Below are positions 1-13,000 of a DNA stretch of 64,000 nt, one piece after another. Positions within the stretch are counted from its first letter, which is position 1; each line of letters opens with the position of its first letter. Origin of the DNA: Anodontia alba (taxonomy: Eukaryota > Mollusca > Bivalvia > Lucinida > Lucinidae); assembly GCA_964016985.1 (NCBI GenBank), contig OZ024837.1, positions 35,185,622-35,249,621 of the forward strand, in the 5' to 3' direction. Made by a program: the position numbers and the translations under genes. Below the pieces are notes generated by a model, which ran no database searches, was not told where the DNA came from, and was given only the letters and a program-made list of their open reading frames with translations.

Positions 1-80
1 GTCCGTCCGTCTGTCCATCCATCCACTCACCTATCAATTTATCCAGCCAGCCAGCCAGCCAGCCATCCAGCCATCCATAG
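1..80. repeat. simple tetranucleotide repeat
   Basis: GTCC/CATC/CAGC-type tetranucleotide runs open the window, including five or more consecutive CAGC units near 50-64. It is a low-complexity microsatellite with no coding signal. Confidence 0.85.
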
Positions 81-201
81 GTATCTATCTACCTTTGATA
101 ATTATCATCCTTGTAAATAAACTGTTAGTTATTATATGTTTAAAATAATATTCTGTATATTAAGGTTCGAAATCAATATGGCCGCACTATGCAAAAACGT
201 G

Positions 202-285
202 TCTTCGGGCATATATGGACAGCAAAGGCCCAGCTCAGCCTGCGCATCTGCGCAGTCTGATCTGGGCCTTCGCTGACCATAAACA
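202..285. repeat. Foldback family G, copy 1
   Basis: This is a short foldback whose arms contain AGCTCAGCCTGCGCAT and a near-complementary GCGCAGTCTGATCTGG, ending in CTTCGCTG. The same hairpin recurs at least ten times in the window and is called family G here. It is non-coding. Confidence 0.6.
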
Positions 286-586
286 GAATTATTGGATACC
301 ATAAAATGTTTCAATGAAAAATTCCCGGATGAGACTTTGCACTTGTGCAGTATGATGTTAATTCGCACATTTTGTGCTTGAAGGCACTTTTACGCTTGAA
401 GCGGCCCTATTTTTGTTACCTTAGAATATCCTTGCTAAAAATGACCACGTCCAACGCTACTCACTTTCTGATTTACTGGATCCTGTCGCATGCATGGGCG
501 AATGGCAAACTGCTTGATTGAACTTGTACTTTCATAAATGTCATGTGGACACGTTCCTGATGTACCATTTTTATTTTTTTTTACAG

Positions 587-641
587 GGCTTCCTGTGAAT
601 GATATACAAACATGGAAGGATGCAGTTCGACAAGAATATTA
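587..641 (+). CDS. Paralogue 1 exon 1 (5' UTR plus start)
   Basis: The exon begins after a T-rich acceptor ending in ACAG (585-586) and ends at a GTAAGT donor (642). Coding starts at ATG 612 and adds ten residues (MEGCSSTRIL). An in-frame TGA precedes the ATG, and the same stop-then-ATG order is present in paralogue 2, which supports the start. Because the exon has an acceptor, at least one non-coding exon must lie further upstream. Confidence 0.7.
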
Positions 642-3600
642 GTAAGTTTCTCAACGATAATAGTAATAATGATAATAGTAATCACTGTATATTGTAGAAT
701 AATTGGCATAAACCTCGCCGAGGCGGTTATAACGAGTACTCACAACCTATGTTTTGAACAACAATATGAAAAATATAAGAATGTTTTATCTGAAAATTTT
801 CCTTTTTGGGTTGTAAAATTTTCAATATATTTGAATAGGCGTGTTTTCGTAATGATATGAGGAAAGTTATTGGAGTAAAAAGAAAAAATAGAATTGTTTT
901 TATGGGTGCCGCCATTTTGAATATTTAATGAGAATTTATGATTTCATATACTGTAACCCTAACTGATTATGCAAAACCTAAAAAAGTAACATATGCATTA
1001 ACATTTTACCTCTTTATTTGTGTATATAGCTTCTTTCCTAGATTTTTTTTTATTGATTTCGTTTATAAAATAGCATTTCTTTCTGTCCGAAAAAAAAAGA
1101 AAAAAAAAAAAAAAGAAACACCAACAAAAATTTTATTATTTAGAATATCGTTAAATATTCAAAACAAGTTTATCCTTTGGAATGGTTTTGAAATCTTTAA
1201 ACAAAACTCGGTCTATCCAGATTAAAATCCAATGCTCTATCCGCTGAGCCAAAGAGTCGACTACATGAGATTTGACAGAGAATAAATATATACCTACAAG
1301 CTCAGGCAGATTATCGAAGGTAGGAGTGATAAGCTAACAAGATCCAAATGGTTTTAGAAGAGTACTGAAAGTCGTATAGGCTCTTTTGTAAAACTAAGAA
1401 GTTAGAAATTAACATCCTCGTTTCAAGAAGGGCAGTTGTCAGTTTCTGGCGAAAGAATGTGCACAATACTGGTTAACCGCTTAGAGGACTAAGCCTGCCC
1501 AGTAAACGTGTGGTAAGGTAAACTGACCGCGCTCGACATGACCCCATTGGGTTGACTGGGCCGTAAAACCTCAACACAAACAAAAAACATCCTCGTCTTT
1601 TTTTTTCAGATTGGAACAACAGTGTTTTTCATTTTAACTACAGTGGCATTAGTTGTAGTGCTGGTCTGGCGTGAACAAAGGTAATTACATTCGTATACTC
1701 ACATGGAGACTTTTCAAAGAACTTTTCTGATAATCTTTATACAAAAGTAGATTTGAACGGTCAGAGAACTAATTTTTTTAAGGGGGTGGGAGGGGGGAGG
1801 TGGAAACCATCAAAAATTATTATGCCTTTGAACATGTACGTGCAGCGAAGATTCAGGCTGATATGAGTCTTCGCTTGGCGCGAATGTCAGAAGGTATGAC
1901 TCCGCTCGTTTTCCGTGGCTGTTTCAATCTCAATTTTTCGCCCCTAGGAAATTCTTCTGAAAGCTCAAGAAAACAGAAAACAAATATCCATTTCAGGCAA
2001 ACAGTATTTTTATCATGAACATGTATGTTGTGTGTACTCAATAGAATCGCAGCATCGAGGCGATTCTAATGAGTACACTCAACATACCATTATCTCATAG
2101 CATCACGAAAACATGCCTGTACAGATTTGACCCCCTTAAACCCCACTTTTATATAGTAAAACTGGGGTTTACAGGGGTATACATTATTTTTCTTATTTCT
2201 GCTCAAAACAAAGATTGTGAGTACTCGTTAGAACCGCCTCGTAGAGGCGGTTCTAACGAGTACCCACAATCTATGTTTTGAGCAGAAATATGAAAAATAT
2301 CAGAATTTTTATCTGAAAATTTTCATGTTTAGGTGGTAAAATTTTCAGTATATTTGAATAGGCATGTTTTCGTAATGGAAGATCGAAATAAAAACCTTAA
2401 CTTATCCCCATTTGCCTCCCGACCTGGCGCTTTGATTAACACTCAGGGACTCGAACTACATGTACCCATGTCTAGAACAAATTTTCATGGTCTAAAAGTG
2501 TTCGAGCCATTGAGGTTCGACAGTATTTAAGGTACATTTTACAATATTTTGAGACTCGCAACATTTTAATTTGAGTTCAAAGTGCTAAGAGTACCTCGTT
2601 TACTTGCTTTGCAGCACTGTTAAAGGGAAACCCAGAAAAGAAAGTACAAGGTAGGTTAGCTCGTCTTCTAAGCTAAATTGCATCCTGCAAAGTCTGGTAT
2701 CCGCGGTTTGTCAAACTACGGGGTCGTCAAATGTCTTTGAGTTCTGTCCGAACTAAGCCGGCTCTCCGAAATTTCACAATATCAGATATACATGTATGTA
2801 ATGTCTGTTTTTGTTTAACATTTGTAAATTATAGTGCGCTAAACTTCATTTACTTAAATAAATATTATAAAAAATAATTGTACATCTCAAGCAAACTCTG
2901 GTAAATAAAGTGGCCCCGAGGTTATCATTTTTCATGCTCAACTCAACTAAGCCTGAAGTTTGTCCTGCTAATAAATATCAAATTACTAACAATTGCAAAT
3001 TCATTCTTGCTAAACGTGGCTGAGCATGGACATTTCTCTGCTAATAAATATGAAAATGACAACTATTGTTGGCATTTTCATATTTATTAGCAGAGCAAAC
3101 TTCATGCTCAGCTTACTTGGGCATGATTTTTTTTTCTGTAATGTCTTTATATTATATAATTTTGATAGTCGCAATGTGATGAAACGTATATACGTATGAA
3201 ACGTGTATACGTATGAAACGTATCTTCGGACATGCACGCCCAGCGAAGATTCAGATCAGCCTTCACATTCGCGAAGTCTGATCAGAATCATCACTGGGTG
3301 CATTTTGGATAACCAAGAATGCAAAGTTTCCTCATGCAGACATCAAAGACTCTGATCATGTGCAGGCTGACCTGAGTTTTCGTTGTCATGCCAAAACGCT
3401 TTTGTCGTTGCGGCTCGTATGGTTGTTTTTTCTGTTTTTTTTTTTTTGTTTTTTTTTTTTGTTTTTTGTTTTTTTTTTTTTTTGTTTTTTTTTTTTTCTG
3501 GTTTCCAGCTGGACATAAAAGTCTGTGACTATAACAGCGAACTGATTTGTATGCATTCGCAAAATTATTGTTTGTTTTTGTTTGTTTTGTTTCCGCAGAA

Positions 3601-3938
3601 AAGACGTTGATAACAAAGAAAGAAATACAATAAACGAACAGACAGTCACCACAGTGTTTCCTGGAATTTTCAAGTCTAAGCATCAACAAGAAGTGCTCTT
3701 TCAAAAATATGCAACATCTTTCTATTATAACAGAACAAAAGTAACTGACACCTTTATTGCACGCAGTGCATGTTCTTTCACTTGCGGTAATAAACCGTCA
3801 AACGGAAAGAAGAAGAGAGCAGTGAGCGGAAATATTTATCATGGGTGCTGCCAGTCGTAAGTGCTTTCTTTTATAGGATAATACAGTTGTGAGAATATAA
3901 GAGTCGGTTTTCTACGATGTATTGGCTACCTAAGCGTC

Positions 3939-4013
<75 letters not shown>

Positions 4014-7000
4014 CAAGGTTTATTGAAAATGCAAGCCCATGTACCATTAGTACCACTACTGAACTTTCTAAATTATTAACTTCTTGCTTTACTGCTATTA
4101 AAATGCATGTACTTAGACACTGTGAAAAGGTTTACGAAAGGCAGGAATTTGGTCAAGTTGCATATAAGAAAAGTCTTATATGCCACTTGGTTTTGGTCAA
4201 TTTGAAATTCTGTTGAGGTACTCTTTAAACAAAAGTCAAGAAGATTTCGCGCGTCCAGTTTATCAACATTTGATTCTTCTACGCTTTATATAACTTTACT
4301 CAATGATTTAATCAACGAAATATCTAAAATACTTAACTGAGGGTACCTCTTAAAGGGAAGGCTCTCTTAATGTTGTTTGTAATGATTTGAATGCATTATT
4401 TACTTCTGATGACCAAACCACGGTTTGAACTTTCGTCTTCTCAAAACATTGGTAACGCAGTATCATACCTTTTAGACATCAGTTTCATTAGATTTGGCAG
4501 TAAGTTACACAGAGAAATTGTGGGAATTGTTTTTGTTTTGTTTTGTTATGAAATAAATTTTATGATGTCTCTTTCTGATGATAAACAAGGTGATATTGAA
4601 GCTTTTAACTCAACTTTCAGATATTTGGACGACCTTTTAACTATCGACAATACTTACTTTGATTTTGACATTGTTAATTTCCCGTTTTCGGATGCCGACA
4701 TTCCTCGTGCCCCCTTTTTATGGAGTTTAAATTTTTCAGCTTAGGCAGTTTGCAAGAGAGTGTCTAGTCATCTGGCTGACTTCAATGCTTGTAACAAACC
4801 TTCGAGTGTCAAACCTCTCGAATAGTGGTATCAGTATCATAAACTTAGGGAAGTCTTTGCTACGTTTTATCTTCGACACTTCCAATTGGTCTGTAAATAC
4901 AATACCGGACTAAAAACACTTCGGCTACAAGGCTTGCCGGGATTTGAATTTTATAGTGACTTAGCGTATAAATTTAGAAAATAAGTAAGGAAAACCTTTT
5001 TTTTTTTATCATTTTAGTAAAACGGGCATCTGGTACAAAGGAAAGGGGCATAGCACTGATGTCACAAAACAGTCTGCTTGCTTTGCGGTTAATCCAATCA
5101 AGGTTAACCTATTTGCTTGCCTATTTAATTGCACACCGGTACGCGGGGTCAGACTCTTTGATGGTCCCGACTTAATAACTATTCATGAGATGGTCTGGGC
5201 CATAACGTTCTATGTCTGTTCCTCGGCTCATCGGGTCTCAACTAGTGGTTTTCGTTTGCCCCAGTACTCCAGCGGTGTTGTTTGACAACCCAGGGATCTC
5301 TAAACGTTGTCTCTGTTGAGTCCTCAGCTTTGCTTCATTATAGGCTTTATCAGTGATTGATTTGTTGCCCGTAAGGATTCATGGATGAGTCAGAAGACCT
5401 CCACATGGACCTATCAAATATATATCTTTTTACCACTATGGAAGGTGACGGCGAGAGTTTGCATCCCGTATAGCTAGCTAAAGCCCCAAGTAATTCATTA
5501 GTGACCATTCCAAGGCCGTACTTAAATTACAGTACTTTTTGTTAATTGTTATGCAGTGTTTCACTTTCTAATGATTTTGTTTTCCTTTAACAAGTTTGTA
5601 AGTGTAAGTTATATTCAGATAAGTTTGGGTAACCTTGTTTTGGGAAAGAGTTACCAACTCTGCACATTACGAAAACACGCCTATTCGAATATATGTCACC
5701 TCCAAAAACAGAAAATTTTCAGATAAAAACTCTGATATTTTTCATATTTCTACTCAGAACATAGATTGTATGTACTCATTCGAACCGCCGCGGCGAGGCG
5801 GTTCTAATGAGTACCCACAATCTATATATTTGGGCAGAAATAAAAAAAATAATATATACCCCTGTAAACCCCAGTTTTACTATATAAAAGTGGGGTTTAA
5901 GGGGGTCAAAATGATATAGGCATGTTTTCGTGATGATGCCAACTGCTCATTTTGTGGCTGCCCAGTAAGTATTCTACATAAATCTATAGCGGGCCGTTAT
6001 CGGCCCGTCACGGTAGCTGACGGGCCGATAACGGACCACTATAGATTTATAAAAAAATGTTAGCTCGGTGCTTAATTGTATTTGTCTTTCTTTCCCTTTG
6101 GTGTTCGGGGCTTGATGAAGATCTGATTCTATCAGTTCCTGAGTTCACTTATTTACTTTGCGACAAGGAGACTCTTCGGATTTTCTGTCTGATCAATCTT
6201 TCATTGCGCATGCACGGTCCATTAGTAAGGCTAGATGTCTAGTACTTCCGTTGACGTTTCACCATGGCTTATCGCTTACGTGAACTAACAGCTTAGGTTC
6301 TGAAGAGGCTGCACGGACGCGTAGGCTCGCCTGAACATTTGCTGTTCGCTTATGGTATGACCATGAATGTTACCGTGACGCGGCTCATAACCATTTAATG
6401 TTAACTGATGTCAGCTTTGTTATTTGATATTTATACTTCGATTAGCGTGGTTTGATTTCTTATCGTGCGAATACACGTAAGGTCCGTTAGATGTGAAATA
6501 AGCCCAGCCTGTATTTTAATATTCTTGATACGATATAATTAAAGCCCCAGGAAGAACTCAGCACATGTGTGAATTAAAACATTAGAAAATAACGTGCTTT
6601 TAAAGGACTATGCTTACTTATGATCTAACCCACATCTAGACTAGTGTCATACAATACAAATAACATTATATAATTAGTAACATAATCGTATATTTAGTAA
6701 CAAACGTTTATACTCTACAGCACATTTGACGTGTGTATACTCTAAACAAGTGATATACAACAAGTTTTAAGACGGTATAATATGCTCCGGCACGTTTGAA
6801 AGCACATTTGAAGTGTGTATACACTAGAAAATTTATATACTCTTCATCATGTCTCCCAGTGTATACCCTGATAAGTGTGTTTACTCCACATCATGTTTGA
6901 AGTGTGTATTCTACATTAGGTTTGAATGTGTATACACTAGAAAGTGTGTATAGTCTACAAGATGTTTGAAGTGGTATACACTAGGAAGTGTGTATATTCT

Positions 7001-10000
7001 ACAGTATGTTTGATGGTTCATACACAAGGAAGTGTTATTCTCTACAGCATGTTTGAAAGGTGTATAATTTAGAGCACGTTTGAAGTGTGCATAAAATGTG
7101 TATAAAGTGAGTATACTATACAGCAAGTGTGTATGCTCTAGAGCACGTTTAAAGTATGTATACCTTACAGCAGGTTTGAAGTGTGAATGAAGTCTGTATG
7201 CTGTACAGCACATTCCAAGTGTATATCCTCTACAGCGCGTATAAAGTATGTATACTCTACAGCATGTATAAAGTGTATATAGTGTTTATACCCTACAGCT
7301 CGTTTGTAGTCTGTATACAATATGAGGTGCATATACTTTATAGAACGTTTGAAGTGTGTATAAAGTGTGTATACTACACAGCACATTTAAAGTTTGTATG
7401 CTTCACACGATGGTTACGTGTGTATAATATTGAGCACATCTAATCTGTGTATACCCTACATATTATAAAACATGTTTCAAGTGTGCATAAATAGTGTTTA
7501 CAGCATGTTTGTAGTGCGGATACTCTAGAGCACGTTACGTTTATTCTACAGCAAACATAAAATGTGTGTATATCCTACAGCACGTTTGAAGTGTGTATAC
7601 TCTATAATACGTTTGAAGAGTGCATACTTTATGATGTTTGTATACTCCTCAGCACGTTTGAATTATGTATACTGTACAGCATGTTTGAAAAGTGTATACT
7701 TTAAAGCACGTTTGATGACTTTACACACTATACAGCGTGTATACTTAACAGCTTGATTGATTTTGTGTATCTGAACAGCACGTTTAAGTGTTAATAAAGT
7801 GTGTATACTCTACGACACGTTGTGAATGTTAATAAGGTGTTTATACTCAAAGGCATGTTTGAAGTGTGTATCTGCACAGCATGTTTGAAGTATGAATGAA
7901 GTGTGTATACTCTACAACACGCTGGAAGTGAGAATTAAGTGTGTACGCTCTACAGCATTTTGAAATCTGTATCTCTACAGCACGTTTGAAATGTGAATCA
8001 AGTATGTCTATTCAACAACACGTTGGCCGTATGAATGAGATGTGTATTCTCTACAGCATGATTGAAGTGTGTATCAGTATAACACGTGTGAATAAAATGT
8101 ATATACTCTATAACACTTTTGACTTCTCAAGATACCAGATTGAGTTCTATGATCCCAATGAAAATAAAAACTGCTCTATAATAAAATCAAACATAGTATA
8201 TACATGGATCATGGAATGAAAATAATAAATTTAAAGGTTGCCTCTGGAAACAAAGAACACACATAAGAACGGAAATTGGATACTCGGTTTTTATTAAGTC
8301 TTTTCATATACCATTTCGAAAACACGCCTATTCAAATTTATTGAAAATTTTACAATAAAAAAAAAGAATATTTTTTGATAAAAAAATCTGATATTTTTTT
8401 TCATATTTTTGCACAAAACATAGATTGTGGGTACTCGCTAGAACCGCCTCGCCACCGTGTCGGTTCTAATGAGTACCCACAATATATGGTTGTGAGCAGA
8501 AATAAGAAAAATAATGTATACTCCTATAAAGTTAACCCTAGTTTTACTATATTAAAGTGGGTTTAAGGGGGTAAAAATTATATAATCATGTGCAATTTTC
8601 AAAGTTACCAGAATGGGCTCAATGAGCCAAAATATAAATTAACCTGCACTATGATGAAAAACGGGGTGATGTTTTACGACCTCCACATGGTTCTTTACAC
8701 CAGCAAAAGTGAAGTAAAATAAAAGTCTAAAAAGATCACTTTTGGATACAAAGAAAACATAAAATAATGGACGAAACTTTTCTGGTATATATTTTCAGGA
8801 ATGTGAGTTTCACTGCTCCAGACACTATCATAAATTATTATGGCGTTACAAGAACAGTATTGCAATATCCAACTTTAAAACAGTTTTTCAACGTTCATCA
8901 TTGCAGGTACGTAGTTTTCCTTAAATATAAAGTAAAACGGCAATGACTCGTACATGTGTATATTGACGGCTTGTTTACAGTTGGCTGATTCGAATTCTTT
9001 TTGAGCCCCTAGGAATTTTTCCTATAGCTCAAGAAAACAAATATTTAGGGATATTATAAGGATTTATTTCTGGTGTGAGAGGTAGATAGAAAAATCCGTC
9101 CCGCGGATCAGTGTCTGGCATCACGAGGCCTGCCGAGTGATGCCAGACAGTGATTGCGAGGGACCGATTTTTCTGTTTAACTTTTCTCACCAATGATAGA
9201 TTCTTTTTCTTGCACCCCTTTCATGTTTAGATGATTGTAATAACGCGGTCACTTCGATTGCTGACGTCCGCCATATTGTGATGACATTACAGTGACGTTA
9301 AATGACGTCATTACGTTCAGTGACGTAAACCTTAACGATGGCGTACGTGGTCCATTACTACCGGTGCATATCAAACACATGGGAATTCTCGACTTTTATC
9401 TTACCCAGGGTAGGATACATGTAACCCGGGTAGGATAAGAATTTCTATCCCAGCGTAAAATCCAGAATTTTCTTATCTGATGTGCAATAATACTATTTAT
9501 ATGATCGGGAAAATGCATGTTATATATACTCATTAGAACTGCATAATCAAGGCGATTCTTATTATAACACTCAACATACCATTATTTTATAGAAAATCGA
9601 AAAGATATCCCTAAATTATCATCATTTGCCTCCTGATCTGGGGATATGATTAACTCTGGTTGGCTCGAACTACCCAAGCCTAGAACAAGGTTTCATGGTC
9701 CAAAAGATGTTCCAAAGATTAAAGTTCGACTATAGTGCAGAAGTTGTCTATGAATAGCTACAATTACAGAACATAGCCAACCAACTACACCAAGAGGAAC
9801 AGCGAGCAAGCCATGACAGACATAGCACGCGCCACAAACGAACCTAAATCAAAGCAACCAGCTCCTTCTTCCCTAACAAGGTACATGTAATCATAATTCT
9901 AGACAGGATCCACTAAACGCAACAGAAAGACAATAAATAAGAAAAGGGCAGAGAGCAGCCACAAAGCCAGTTTATAATTGCAGAGTTATGCGAAAAAGGG

Positions 10001-13000
10001 TTTCGATCGATCACATGAAAGGAATAAAGTTTTACAACGCTGGCAACTGATCAGTATCTATCCGTTTGCTTTTGTGCTCTCGGTATTCCCTTACGTTTGT
10101 TTTATGGCCATCATGTGTGTGTGTGTGTGTGTGTGTTGGTGTGTTGGTGTGTGTGTGTGTGTGTGTGTGTGACGGGGTGTTTTCTGATGAGTTATTTACT
10201 TATTTATTTATGTATGTATGCATTTATTTATTCATTCATTTATTTATCCATTATTATATTGTTGTTGTTGTTGTTTTGTTCGATCAATTAACTTGACAGT
10301 CATAGGTCTAATTAAGAGGACATATCAACATACTATTTTCTTATTTTTCTATGAAAGTATATGTTATAGGTATAATCAGAAGCGCGTCAGTGAGGCGCTT
10401 ATGACAATACGAACAACATCATAAAATGAATGTTTCATTACGAAATAAGAAAAACTCTTATACAGATAACCCTCTTTATATCTACACTCGATACAACGAC
10501 AGACGTCGTTATATTGACAACTTGACTGTCACTTAAGCGGTGACAATTAGTCACAAATTATGCAAGAATATTGTATTTGATACTTTAAAGAAACATATGT
10601 TTTCGATATTTGTTAGAATCGCCTCACTGAGGCGGTTCTAACAAATATTCTAAACATATATTCTGTGAGGAAATAAGAACAAAACAAGACCTTTCTTACA
10701 TAGCAATCTGCTCATTAAGTATTCTGTACAGCAGCAAAGTTATTTTAATGGCAACGTCTTTCGGAAGAAATGCTGTCGTTGTAACGAGGGTTCACTGTAT
10801 ATTATTGGGATACTCCTCTTAGCTAAAGCTATAACAGAAGATGGCCAGAAAGAGCTGCCATCACAGAACATAGCCGCCCCATAACACTACTGTCCTTTCG
10901 ACATCACTCGGAAAGACGTTTTAAGCTTGGCGTTTTATGTAAAATGAAAATATTTTGTTCCGATTGACCATATCTTATCAGAAACCATTTGTCTTTTCCG
11001 TTTCTGTGTTTCGTTCTCAAATATTTATCCTAGAATTAAATTTACGGCCCAAACTTATGCAACTTCTATAGTTTTTCTTTTTTTTAATTTTTGTCAGAGA
11101 AAATGTTTTTTTTTTTTTTTTTTTTTTTTGCTTTTCTTTGGCTGAATTTAAATTATTGATGTTTCAGAACACTATTATGAAAAATTCAGATAATTTGTAT
11201 ACGCGTAACTTGTTGAAAATCTGATTCCAAGCTACCTACTCTACATAGTTCTGCATAATTTGCTTTCATTTTTACCATGGAAAAAAGTGAAAATAATTGA
11301 GTTTTTAAAATCCAATGATTAGAATAAAACTTTTTGTGCATGGGTAGTTACGAAAAATGGTTTTGCATTTAATCATGCATCACGGAAACATACCTATATA
11401 ATGTTGACCCCCTTAAACCCCACTTTTATATAGTAAAACTGGGGTTTACAGAGGTATACCTTATTTTTCGTATTTCTGCTCAAAACATAGATTGTGGGTA
11501 CTCGTTAGAACCGCCTCGCCGAGGCGGTTCTAACGAGTACCCACAATCTATGTTTTGAGCAGAAATATGAAAAATATCAGAATTTTTATCCGAAAATTTT
11601 CATTTTTTTGGTGGTAAAATTTTCAGTATATTTGGATAGGCTTGTTTTCGTAATGACAAAAGTTTGCAATTTTACTTCTGCGTCAAGTGCCAAGCAAAAA
11701 ACGACTTTCCGAACATGTCGAAAGTACAGTAAGAGGAAGAGCTAACAAACCATGGCAGACTATACACAAACCACAATCAAAAGAACAAGTACCCACAATG
11801 TGAAAAATATCAGAGTTTTTCTTCTGAAAATTTTCAGTTTTCGGAGGTGAAATTTTCTGCATATTGAATAGGCGTGTTTTCGTAATGATGACTGCGCACC
11901 TGCCAGTTGTATCAAGTCTTCTTAAAACTATAAATGAAGATACCCTGGAAATACTATAATCACGACATACAGCCCTCCCGAGGCACAAAAAAAAAAAAAT
12001 ACAAATGTATTACGAAAACATGCCTATTCAGAGATATTGAAAATTTTACCACCAAAAACTGAAAATGTTCAGATGAAAAATTCTGATATTTTTCATATTT
12101 CTGCTCAAAACATATTGTTCTTTTGATTTATTTTTCGCCTTGATGAGGCGGTTCTAACCATGGATTGTGGGTACTCGTTAGAACCGCCTCGATGACCACA
12201 CTGTTTTAGCAGAAAAAAGAAAAATAATGTATACCCCTGTAAACTCCAATTTTACTATATAAAAGTGGGGTTTAAGGGGGTCAAAATTATATAGGCGTGT
12301 TTTTGTGATGTCATAAGGAGAGGTGAGGAAACAATGAGGGAAAACAGACGCCATTATGAAATCACAAATGCACGAGCAAAATTCTATTTCTGCTTTTTGC
12401 AATGCTGCTAACGAAGTTAGTTTCTTGTCAGATCATTTAGGGGATTGATCATTGCATCTAAGCGGATTTGGGTGAATGGCCACACCAAACAAAATAATTT
12501 GACATAAAATTATACCTACTTTCTCAGCTGGGGTATGGGGAAAATGCCCAGGCTTGACAGAAGGAGAAAGCTCATTTCTTTAACCCATCACGAAAACACG
12601 CCTATATAATTTTGACCCCCTTAAACCCCACTTTTGTATAGTAAGACTATGGTCTACAGGGGTATACATTATTTTTCTTATTTCTGCTCAAAAGCATAGA
12701 TTGTGGGTACTCGTTAGAACCGCCTCGGCAAGGCGGTTCTAACGAGTACCCACAATTTATGTTTTGAGCAGAAATTTGAAAAATATCAGAATTTTTATCC
12801 GAAAACTTTCAGATTTTGTTGATGAAATTTTCAATATATTTGAAAAAGCGTGTTTTCGTAATGCTTTAATCCCTGAGTTTCTCAAGTAGACTCTCCCATT
12901 CTTGAATTTGGACTTGTCCACTGATGCAAACAGAGGTTTCAGTCTAAACTCAAAAACAGAATGGCAAACAATGTAGATCCTGATGAGACCGTACGAGCCG

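Larger units (their letters stand above)
8985..9738 (+). repeat. MITE-C copy 2, interrupted
   Basis: The left half (TTTTTGAGCCCCTAGGAA, ATAGCTCAAGAAAACAAATA) and right half (TATAGAAAATCGAAAAGATA through GTTCGACTATA) are separated by about 460 bases of unrelated DNA (about 9060-9520). The centre has worn to GAACTGCATAATCAAGGCGA. Confidence 0.7.

Noticed and set aside
1205..1255. tRNA-Lys gene on the minus strand
   Set aside because: D-arm and anticodon-like parts are present but no T-arm/B-box or acceptor pairing follows; at most a tRNA-derived scrap.
3291..3704. 137-codon minus-strand ORF rich in Lys
   Set aside because: The reading frame crosses a T-rich tract and is antisense to exon 3 of paralogue 1; it is a compositional artefact.
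4391..4744. 117-codon ORF as a host gene
   Set aside because: It contains the YLDDLL and VNFPF blocks of a Penelope-like RT, with frameshifts on either side. Recorded as a pseudogene.
10066..10296. Cys/Val-rich small ORFs
   Set aside because: They are translations of the (TG)n microsatellite in several frames.
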